From Comamonadaceae bacterium (GTDB lineage: Bacteria; Pseudomonadota; Gammaproteobacteria; Burkholderiales; Burkholderiaceae_C), in the NCBI GenBank assembly GCA_947374505.1, contig CANCCE010000003.1, positions 1-31,623 on the forward strand: 31,623 nt of DNA. The letters are read 5' to 3'. Below, one piece after another: positions 22,435 to 28,707 of this stretch. Each line of letters opens with the position of its first letter. The first letter of the stretch is position 1. The notes under the pieces were generated by a model. That model was not told the DNA's origin and did no database searches. It saw nothing but the letters and a program-made list of their open reading frames with translations. A program made the position numbers and the translations under genes.

Positions 22435-24596
22435 GACTTCAACTCTCCCAGCAGCATGAGGGCATCAACCATGACCACGCCCTGGCCTTGGACGCGCACG
22501 GCCAGTGGGTTGACATCGAGCTCCACAATGCGATCACTCAAATCGGCCGCCATCCACGAAAAACGTTCGATGAAATCAACCAGCGCATCGAGGTCGCGCG
22601 CCGGCCTGCCCCGCACCGCTTGCAACATGCCAAAGCCCCGCAAACCCGCCAACGCTTCCCGGATGTGTGCAGGGTGGGATGGGGCCAGCAAAAACGTGAC
22701 ATCCTTGAGCACCTCAACCCACACCCCGCCCAGACCCACCGTGATAATCGGGCCCCAAGTGGGATCGAGGCTGAGGCCAATCAGCATCTCCTGCACATCC
22801 TCCACCATCTCCTGAATCAACACGCCTTCGATCCGAGCCTGTGGGTTGTAGGCGCGCGCATTGGCCACCACTTCCGCATAGGCCTGGCGCACAGAGGCGT
22901 CGCCTTGCACCCGTAGACGCAGTGCATCAGCCTCGGTCTTATGCGGAATGTCAGGTGACTGAACCTTCATGGCCACCGGACCACCGATTTTTTGCGCCAG
23001 GGACAGCGCCTGCCCTACATCGGTAGCCAGATATTCACGGGTGGCGCGCAGTCCGTAACAATCGAGCACCTCCTTGGCCTGCCATTCGCTCAGCAAACCC
23101 GCACCCGAGGGCAGCAATGAGCGAGCGCGCTGCACATCCATGTTCGCCGGCCGCTGTGGCTGACGTTCAGGATTTTGATTCACAAAGGCACTGAAGCGGG
23201 TGAGTGCCGAGACCGCCTGCACGCAGGGCCCGGCATCTCGGTACACAGCATGCCCTTGCTGCACCAGACTTTTGGGGGTGAGCGTCGGGTCGTCGATCGC
23301 GCAACCACTCCAAATGATGGCCACGGCCTTGTCACTGTGAGCCGACAACTCAGCGATTGAACGCACTTCATCGGCACTGGCAATGGTCAGCACCGGCATC
23401 ATCACCTCAATGGCCGGGTCGCCCAAGATGGTTTGGGCTGCCAGCGCAAACGCGCCTTTTTGGCCGATAGCCGCCGCCGTCAAATCGGCAGGATTGGCGG
23501 CCACACCAAAACCTGGCAACTGCGTTTGCAACTCCGTTTGCGTGGCTGCGCTGAGCTCTGGCCATTGCAGACCTTGCGCGGCACCCATATCGGCCAGCAG
23601 CACCAGATTGCCGCCAGAGATTGAGGTGGCCGCCACCTGAGCGCTGCGCGTCCAGCGCTGTCGCCGCAGCAACATGGCGCATTGGTACAAGTCGGGATAG
23701 TCGTCCACGCGAATGATGCCGAGCTGGTCGAGCACGCGCTCAAACACCGCATCGGAGCCCGTCACTGCGCCAGTATGAGATGCCGCCACCTTGGCCCCCA
23801 TTTCGGTGCGCCCGGCCTTGACCATCAACAAGGGCTTGCGCAACTCGGCCGCGCGCTGCGACAAGGCCCGGAGCTTACCGCCATCGGCCAGCCGTTCGGC
23901 CAACATCAGGACAACCCGGGTCGACTCTGACTCCAGCATGAAGGCTGCATAGTCGAGCAAATCTAAATCGGCAGCATTCCCACAACTCACCTGGTAGCTG
24001 ATGCCCAAGCCAAGCTCCATGGCGCGCCACATCACATTGACCTGGCCGGCGCCGCCTGACTGACCCACGATCGCGATATCGCCAGGCGCTGCACGCGGTC
24101 CGTTGATGCTGGCGGTCGACGTCAGCGCAAATCGATCGACGTAATTGATCAACCCATTGCAGTTGGGCCCCATCAAACGCAAACCACCGGCACGCGCTTT
24201 GTCGACCAAGCCCTGCTGGGCCAGCGCCGCTTCGTGCGTTCCTTGCTCGCCAAAACCGGCCGAAAACACAGTGGCAAAAGCAACACCTCGCGCAATGCAA
24301 TCGTCGACCGCGGCCGGCACGGCATGCGCTGGCAGCATGATGCCGACATGGTCTGGCACATCGGGCGTGTCTTGCAAACTCGCATAGCAGGCCACGCCCA
24401 TCACCCGATCACGCTTGGGGTTGACAGGGTAGATCGCACCTTCATAACCAAAATCGATCAACTGCCGCATGCACCTGCCGCCAAATTTGGACAGGTCGTC
24501 GGTAGCTCCCAGCATGGCCACAGAGCGTGGTGAAAAAAATCTACGAAGGTCTGGAAATTCTTCCACGGTTGCAGGAAAAGCGGGAAGTGTCAACAT
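22431..24596 (-). CDS. ADP-forming acyl-CoA synthetase (acetate-CoA ligase family)
   Basis: A 721-residue fused-subunit enzyme. Residues ~15-150 form the CoA-binding Rossmann domain (RSVAMLGATDDLSKFGG, YPVNPKRDRVMG, VAFATVFSAGF, GPNCNGLIN). Residues ~160-470 are succinyl-CoA-synthetase-like domains with the phosphohistidine segment ASHTGAVTGSD (near residue 275). The C-terminal ATP-grasp domain (~500-721) contains GGPVAMKVQSPDIPHKTEADA, GVLIQEMV, TVGLGGVWVEVLKD and ELDVNPL. It should activate a carboxylic acid with ATP and CoA, giving ADP and phosphate. As first gene of the nine-gene operon, divergent from the IclR gene, it is the likely entry step for the acid brought in by the Bug receptors. 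The substrate acid is unknown. Confidence 0.93.
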   Translation of the reverse strand: MLTLPAFPATVEEFPDLRRFFSPRSVAMLGATDDLSKFGGRCMRQLIDFGYEGAIYPVNPKRDRVMGVACYASLQDTPDVPDHVGIMLPAHAVPAAVDDCIARGVAFATVFSAGFGEQGTHEAALAQQGLVDKARAGGLRLMGPNCNGLINYVDRFALTSTASINGPRAAPGDIAIVGQSGGAGQVNVMWRAMELGLGISYQVSCGNAADLDLLDYAAFMLESESTRVVLMLAERLADGGKLRALSQRAAELRKPLLMVKAGRTEMGAKVAASHTGAVTGSDAVFERVLDQLGIIRVDDYPDLYQCAMLLRRQRWTRSAQVAATSISGGNLVLLADMGAAQGLQWPELSAATQTELQTQLPGFGVAANPADLTAAAIGQKGAFALAAQTILGDPAIEVMMPVLTIASADEVRSIAELSAHSDKAVAIIWSGCAIDDPTLTPKSLVQQGHAVYRDAGPCVQAVSALTRFSAFVNQNPERQPQRPANMDVQRARSLLPSGAGLLSEWQAKEVLDCYGLRATREYLATDVGQALSLAQKIGGPVAMKVQSPDIPHKTEADALRLRVQGDASVRQAYAEVVANARAYNPQARIEGVLIQEMVEDVQEMLIGLSLDPTWGPIITVGLGGVWVEVLKDVTFLLAPSHPAHIREALAGLRGFGMLQAVRGRPARDLDALVDFIERFSWMAADLSDRIVELDVNPLAVRVQGQGVVMVDALMLLGELKS

Positions 24597-24608
24597 GGTT
24601 TATTTAAT

Positions 24609-24637
24609 TTGCAGTGCGAATATTACTTTTGTATAGT
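24609..24637 (+). promoter_or_regulatory. Possible sigma-70 promoter of the iclR-type gene
   Basis: TTGCAG (24609-24614) and TATAGT (24632-24637) are separated by 17 bases, with TATAGT one base from the -10 consensus and TTGCAG matching only the TTG of the -35. The segment lies in the 101-base gap between the divergent synthetase and IclR genes, so an IclR dimer binding here could control both. The surrounding AT-rich bases show imperfect dyad symmetry only. Confidence 0.35.
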
Positions 24638-24697
24638 GAATAATAGAGAAAGCCCTCCTTATCTGTCAATGAGGGTTTGAACTAGCGGAGCCAAGCC

Positions 24698-25468
24698 ATG
24701 AAAGAAGACCGTCAATACGTCACCGCTCTAGCCCGCGGCATGGCCGTGCTGCGCTGCTTTTCAGTCGAGCGCAACGAGCTGGGCACGTCTGAAATCGCCC
24801 GATTGACAGGCCTGCCGCAACCCACCGTCTGGCGGTTGTGCTACACCTTGTCCAAGCTGGGTTACCTGGTACCGGGCCAAGAAAAGGAACGCTTGCGCAT
24901 CGGGCCGGGCATTTGGGCCATTCAGAGTTCGGGCACCCGTACCCGCTTGGTTGACCTGGCGCTCGAAGGCATGCAGTCACTGGCAAAAACCTACCAGGTT
25001 GCAGTCTCGCTCGCCGAGCCCGACGGGACCGCCATGATGATCGTGCAACGCGCTCAGGCGCACACCTTGCTGAGCCTGAATCTGGCAGTGGGTTCGTCCC
25101 TGCCGATCGAGAAATCTGCATTGGGCGCGGCCTATTGGTGCGCTCTGCCCACCCCGCAGCGCCAGGTCCTGCAAGCGGCCTTGCAACGCCAGCGACCCGC
25201 AGCTTGGCTTGAGCATCAAGCCTATCTGGCGCAATGTCTGCGTCAATATCAACGCTTGGGCTATGTGCTCAACCTGCGCCATTTTCATCCCGAGGTGAAT
25301 GCGATTGGCGTGCCAGTGATCGCCTCAGGAAACACCCGCATCATGGTGCTCAATTGCGGCGGTGCCGGCTCCTCGGTCACACCCGCCTTACTGCGCGGCC
25401 CGATTGCCGACGCGATGAAAGCGCTGGCGCTGCGTATTTCAGGCTGGATGTCAGACGGTGCCGTTTGA
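24698..25468 (+). CDS. IclR-family transcriptional regulator
   Basis: A 256-residue IclR protein. The N-terminal winged helix (residues ~5-65) reads VTALARGMAVLRCFSVERNELGTSEIARLTGLPQPTVWRLCYTLSKLGYL. The C-terminal effector domain (~80-250) has the IclR-type segments GTAMMIVQRAQA, LPIEKSALGAAYWCAL and ALRISGWMSD. CGGAG lies about 8 bases before the ATG. It is divergent from the nine-gene acyl-CoA operon across 101 bases, the usual arrangement for an IclR protein that regulates a catabolic operon in response to substrate or pathway intermediate. Family certain; activator or repressor action cannot be read. Confidence 0.94.
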   Translation: MKEDRQYVTALARGMAVLRCFSVERNELGTSEIARLTGLPQPTVWRLCYTLSKLGYLVPGQEKERLRIGPGIWAIQSSGTRTRLVDLALEGMQSLAKTYQVAVSLAEPDGTAMMIVQRAQAHTLLSLNLAVGSSLPIEKSALGAAYWCALPTPQRQVLQAALQRQRPAAWLEHQAYLAQCLRQYQRLGYVLNLRHFHPEVNAIGVPVIASGNTRIMVLNCGGAGSSVTPALLRGPIADAMKALALRISGWMSDGAV

Positions 25469-25540
25469 AGACGCGAAGCTTGCGCCATGTTTTTCGCGCA
25501 GGTGACCGCCCACTAGAATGTTTTTATTTAACGCACCGCT

Positions 25541-26155
25541 ATGACGCATTTTTACGAACCCCACTTAGGCCACGGCTTGCCGCATGACCCGTTCAAAGCC
25601 ATCGTTGGACCGCGCCCTATTGGATGGATGTCCACGCGCAGCAACGCGGGTGTGTTGAACCTTGCGCCCTACAGTTTTTTCAACGCTTTCAACTACGTGC
25701 CACCCATCGTGGGCTTCGCTAGCAGCGGCGCCAAAGACTCTTTGCGCAACGTACAAGAAAACGGCATGTTTGTGTGGAACCTGGTGACCCGCCCATTGGC
25801 TGCGGCCATGAACCAAACTTGCGCGCCGGTTGGCCCGGATGTCAACGAATTTGAATTGGCCGGTTTGGCCACCGCCCCGTCGCGCGTGGTGGACGTGCCA
25901 CGTGTTGCAGACAGCCCGGTCTCTTTTGAGTGCCGCTGCACTCAAATCATTCAACTCGAAGGGCTCGACAAACAGAAGATTCCCAGTTGGTTGGTACTCG
26001 GCGAAGTGGTGGGGGTTCACATTGCCAAGCACATGCTCAAAGACGGTGTCTACGACACAGCAAACGCCGGCCACATATTACGAGGCGGTGGTCCTGCCGA
26101 TTACTTCAGCATCGGGCCTGAGCAGTTGTTCAAGATGACCCGCCCCAAAGGGTAG
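25541..26155 (+). CDS. Flavin reductase-like protein (FMN-binding split barrel)
   Basis: A 204-residue protein of the flavin reductase-like domain family: KAIVGPRPIGWMSTRSNAGVLNLAPYSFFNAFNYVPPIVGF (residues ~18-58) is the FMN-binding part of the split barrel, followed by FVWNLVTRPLAAAMNQT and PVSFECRCTQIIQL. Such proteins bind FMN and either reduce flavin for a partner oxygenase or act on their own substrates. No flavin-dependent oxygenase gene is in the window. It follows the IclR gene by 72 bases on the same strand and may be read with it; a weak TAGAAT (25515-25520) could also be its own -10 box. Function within the acyl-CoA pathway is unknown. Confidence 0.85.
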   Translation: MTHFYEPHLGHGLPHDPFKAIVGPRPIGWMSTRSNAGVLNLAPYSFFNAFNYVPPIVGFASSGAKDSLRNVQENGMFVWNLVTRPLAAAMNQTCAPVGPDVNEFELAGLATAPSRVVDVPRVADSPVSFECRCTQIIQLEGLDKQKIPSWLVLGEVVGVHIAKHMLKDGVYDTANAGHILRGGGPADYFSIGPEQLFKMTRPKG

Positions 26156-26181
26156 TCAAGGCCATCAGCCTGCAGTCAATC

Positions 26182-26280
26182 TCACCGGGTTTTGAGAAAG
26201 GCATGCGTGGCGATCGTGTCTTTCCAGATACGGCTGACCTCTTCGCGCGAGGGCACGTCGATGCCCCAGTGACTGTCCAC
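26182..26280 (-). pseudogene. Short coding relic, perhaps of a VOC-type protein
   Basis: Directly downstream of and in frame with the solitary Bug gene's stop, the minus strand reads 32 codons from a GTG (VDSHWGIDVPSREEVSRIWKDT...FLKTR) to a stop. The composition is protein-like, and SHWGIDVPSREEVSRIW resembles the strand-helix unit of vicinal-oxygen-chelate (glyoxalase/dioxygenase) proteins. No start with a ribosome binding site and no remaining fold are present. It is best read as the leftover of a truncated gene. Family guess is weak. Confidence 0.3.
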
Positions 26281-26298
26281 GTTGCACGGCTGTTTGTT

Positions 26299-27291
26299 TT
26301 ATTTCTTAGCCGTCGCTTGAAGCATTTCCTTCGTGTAGGGCGTCCAGAACTCGATCTCGCTCTGCGCGAATTTATTGAAGGTCGGCAAATCCCAAAGAAA
26401 GGTTTCCATGTTCTGCTTGAGCAGTTCCGCTTTCGCTTCCGGGGTGCCCATGATGCTGCGGACTTCGGCGTTCAAGCGCTCGGCGATATGGCGCGGCAGC
26501 CCCGGCGGTCCCGATATCGCAAACCACGGAGCACCGGACAGGCGGGGATAACCCAGCTCCTTGAACGTCGGCACATCGGGAAGCTCGGCCAGACGCTCAG
26601 ATGAGGTGATCGCGAGCGGTTTCACCTTGCCCGCACTGATCTGTGAAATGGTGCCGCTCAGGCTGACGAATGCCGCAGGCAAGTGGCCGGCCGCCACGTC
26701 CACGACGGCAGGTCCGCCGCCGCGATAAAGGATGTGCACCATCTCGAGCTTGGCAGTACGGCGGAACAGGTCGCCGATCAGCGACGAATGCGTGCCCGCG
26801 CCCGGCGAGCCCCAGCTCAATCCGCCCGGCGTCTTCTTCGAATAAGCGATCAAGCCGGCGACATCATTGATCTGCTTGTCCGCATTGACGATGAGGACTG
26901 TCGGCGGCCCGCCGAGCAACGCCACGTGGCTCAGATCCCTGGTGACATCGTAGGCTTGGCCGCTGGAAATGGCCTGGGTCACCGACAGGCTCAAGCCGGC
27001 GATGAGGAACATATAGCCATCGGGATCCGCACGCTGCACGGCATGCCAGCCGATCATGCCAGCCGCCCCCGTCCGGTTTTCGATGACGAAACTCTGGTTC
27101 AGCCTGTCCGATAGATGCCGGGCGACGAACCGGCCGAGAATATCGCCGCCTCCCCCTGGAGGAAACGGCACCACGATACGGACCGGCTGCTTGCCAGGCC
27201 AAGCCATCTGAGCCTGAGCTGGAACGGTATAAATCCAAGCGAGTGCGGCACAACTCAGCAGCCCGGCCAAGGAAAAACGAAGCCCCATCAT
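26299..27291 (-). CDS. Bug-family periplasmic receptor (TTT transporter), solitary
   Basis: A 330-residue secreted binding protein. The start ATG at 27291 has GGAGA about 8 bases upstream (a second ATG follows directly). The signal peptide (LAGLLSCAALAWIYTVPAQAQ) is cut near residue 28. Motifs: KQPVRIVVPFPPGGGGDILGR, LNQSFVIENRTGAAGMIG, DPDGYMFLIAG, LSWGSPGAGTHSSL and HILYRGGGPAVVDVAAGHLPA. It should bind a carboxylate for a TTT permease, which is not in the window. Unlike the other two Bug genes it is not in an operon; it lies between a gene relic and a tRNA gene, and its DNA looks richer in G+C than its neighbours (one 60-base line counted by hand gives about 63% against 53% in a neighbouring gene line). 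Horizontal gain is plausible. Confidence 0.92.
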   Translation of the reverse strand: MMGLRFSLAGLLSCAALAWIYTVPAQAQMAWPGKQPVRIVVPFPPGGGGDILGRFVARHLSDRLNQSFVIENRTGAAGMIGWHAVQRADPDGYMFLIAGLSLSVTQAISSGQAYDVTRDLSHVALLGGPPTVLIVNADKQINDVAGLIAYSKKTPGGLSWGSPGAGTHSSLIGDLFRRTAKLEMVHILYRGGGPAVVDVAAGHLPAAFVSLSGTISQISAGKVKPLAITSSERLAELPDVPTFKELGYPRLSGAPWFAISGPPGLPRHIAERLNAEVRSIMGTPEAKAELLKQNMETFLWDLPTFNKFAQSEIEFWTPYTKEMLQATAKK

Positions 27292-27357
27292 TGTTCTGTC
27301 TCCAACATTTTTATAGCGTCGTAGCCGGGCCGGAGGGCTGGCGAATGCGTATAGGAG

Positions 27358-27426
27358 CCGCGGATAGCGGATAGGAAATCACCCCATCGGGTAAAGCGTA
27401 GCATTGTTTCTGGGCGCGAAATCACC
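27358..27426. repeat. Short direct repeats upstream of the solitary Bug gene
   Basis: GCGGATA occurs twice in tandem around 27359-27373, and GAAATCACC occurs twice (27375-27383 and 27418-27426), 43 bases start to start, close to four helical turns. Both lie 70-135 bases upstream of the Bug gene's start, where a regulator would bind. They could be operator sites or chance; no matching regulator is adjacent. Confidence 0.25.
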
Positions 27427-27540
27427 GGGGTTTCCCGATGCCTGAACAGGTGCGACTGCTCAATCGCCACCTTCTCACTCGCCAGTTGACGCGCTGATCG
27501 ACCTCGTCGATAGGGGGCCAAGCCGGGGCGAAAGGCAGAA

Positions 27541-27578
27541 AGAAGAAAGGACTTAGTGTCTTACGACGCTAAGTCCTT
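27541..27578 (-). terminator. Rho-independent terminator after tRNA-Arg
   Basis: A perfect 10-base stem AAGGACTTAG / CTAAGTCCTT (27547-27556 and 27569-27578) with a 12-base loop lies 8 bases after the tRNA's CCA on the minus strand. Reading that strand, it ends in TTTCTTCTTTCT, a T-rich tract. It fits an intrinsic terminator for the tRNA. Confidence 0.75.
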
Positions 27579-27586
27579 GATTCATA

Positions 27587-27663
27587 TGGTGCGGCTGGCA
27601 GGAATTGAACCCACGACCCCTTGGTTCGTAGCCAAGTACTCTATCCAACTGAGCTACAGCCGC
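27587..27663 (-). tRNA. tRNA-Arg (anticodon ACG)
   Basis: The minus strand folds into a full cloverleaf of 77 bases including an encoded CCA. Acceptor stem GCGGCTG pairs with CAGCCGC; the D arm contains AGCTCAGTTGGATAGAGT; the anticodon stem CTTGG/CCAAG encloses CTACGAA with anticodon ACG (decoded as ICG after deamination); the T arm contains GTGGGTTCAATTCC. In most bacteria this is the tRNA-Arg that reads CGU, CGC and CGA. A TAGAAT box on the same strand (27674-27679) lies at a suitable distance for a -10 element, and an intrinsic terminator follows. Confidence 0.96.
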
Positions 27664-27816
27664 TAAGCCTCGTATTCTAGCCTAAAAAATCGAACTCTTC
27701 GGCAGACTTCACAAATCATGCGCGAAGCTTGCAACTCAGATGCGGACAAAGTCGATTGCAAAATATCCACTGATTGCCAATAAAATAATCACCGACTGAT
27801 CGACAAAGCTCATCCT

Positions 27817-27822
27817 TATAAT
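27817..27822 (+). promoter_or_regulatory. Possible -10 box (TATAAT) for the YdjC-family gene
   Basis: A perfect TATAAT lies 67 bases before the ATG of the deacetylase gene in the otherwise empty gap after the tRNA. No convincing -35 element is found at 16-18 bases upstream, so this is a weak call. Confidence 0.25.
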
Positions 27823-27889
27823 TCGAACCAAAGTAAACAGTCGGCAGGGTGCCGAAGGACTGTCGTTGCTGCAACTCAGAACTTCTCCG

Positions 27890-28702
27890 ATGAAAAAACT
27901 GGTCTTTTGTGCCGACGATTTTGCATTGCATGGCGCAGCCTCTGAGGGGATAGCAGCGCTTGCGCAAAAAGGTTGCATCACGGCGACCAGCGTCATGGTG
28001 TTGTCGCCACGCTGGCCGACAGATGTGAAGTTACTGGAACCCCTGAGAGCTCAGATCGATGTTGGTCTGCATTTGGACTGGACCAGTGAATTCGCCATCA
28101 ACGCCGGTCACGGCATGTCACTCCCGCAAACCCTGCTGTCGGCTTGGTTGAGAAAAATCAAACCGGCGCAAGCCAAGCCCGTGATCGAACACCAACTGAA
28201 TAACTTTGAACAAGTCTGGCAAGCACCACCGGACTTCGTCGATGGTCACCAGCATGTGCAGCAGTTTCCAGGCATCAGGGAAGCATTGGTACAGACACTT
28301 GCTGAACGCTATGGCAATACCGGCACGCGCCCTTATGTGCGCATTTCCCAGTTACCGCCCTTGCAAGCTGACTTTAAAGCCAGTGTCATCGCGGCCATGG
28401 GCGCCGAGCCGCTACGTCGTTTGGCTCGCTTGAAAGGCTTACCTTGCGCGCCGGCACTCTCCGGTGTTTATGACTTCAGCGATGGGCCCATCCGCTACGG
28501 ACAGCGTATGCACGACTGGCTGCGGACAAGCCCCGAGGGCACCATTTTGATGTGCCATCCCGCGCAAAGTATCGAAGCCCATGACACCATTGGCCGAGCC
28601 CGAGTGTGCGAATACCGCTACTTAGCGGGTGCAGAATTTCAAAAACAACTCAAAGCCCGCAACATCCAATTGTCTCGTGGCTCGCTCCTGTACAAAGCAT
28701 AA
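27890..28702 (+). CDS. YdjC/ChbG/HpnK-family deacetylase (NaxD/LgmC-like)
   Basis: A 270-residue carbohydrate deacetylase of the YdjC family, from the ATG at 27890 (MKKLVFCADDF); the open frame begins 8 codons earlier without support. Metal-binding and catalytic residues are in place: Asp9/Asp10 in CADDF, His61 in VGLHLDW, and His120/His122 in DGHQHVQ, with a late LMCHPA segment. Family members remove N-acetyl groups from sugars. In Francisella (NaxD) and Bordetella the homologue deacetylates an N-acetylhexosamine carried on undecaprenyl phosphate before an ArnT-like enzyme moves it to lipid A. The next gene, 5 bases downstream, is exactly such an ArnT-like transferase. Family firm; the lipid-linked substrate is inferred from context. 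Confidence 0.88.
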   Translation: MKKLVFCADDFALHGAASEGIAALAQKGCITATSVMVLSPRWPTDVKLLEPLRAQIDVGLHLDWTSEFAINAGHGMSLPQTLLSAWLRKIKPAQAKPVIEHQLNNFEQVWQAPPDFVDGHQHVQQFPGIREALVQTLAERYGNTGTRPYVRISQLPPLQADFKASVIAAMGAEPLRRLARLKGLPCAPALSGVYDFSDGPIRYGQRMHDWLRTSPEGTILMCHPAQSIEAHDTIGRARVCEYRYLAGAEFQKQLKARNIQLSRGSLLYKA

Positions 28703-28707
28703 ATCAC

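Noticed and set aside
25474..25484. GCGAAGCTTGC shared with the region near 27721
   Set aside because: An 11-base match around a HindIII-like palindrome occurring twice is not enough for a repeat element; flanks differ.
27288..27521. 77-codon minus-strand frame ending in a 4-base overlap with the solitary Bug gene
   Set aside because: The coupling-like overlap is tempting, but it starts at a TTG, has no recognisable family or membrane segment, and covers the region where the Bug promoter must lie. It could be a relic but nothing supports it.
27716..27996. Two minus-strand frames of about 85 codons between the tRNA and the YdjC-family gene
   Set aside because: They overlap the start of the deacetylase gene in antisense and show no protein-like pattern.
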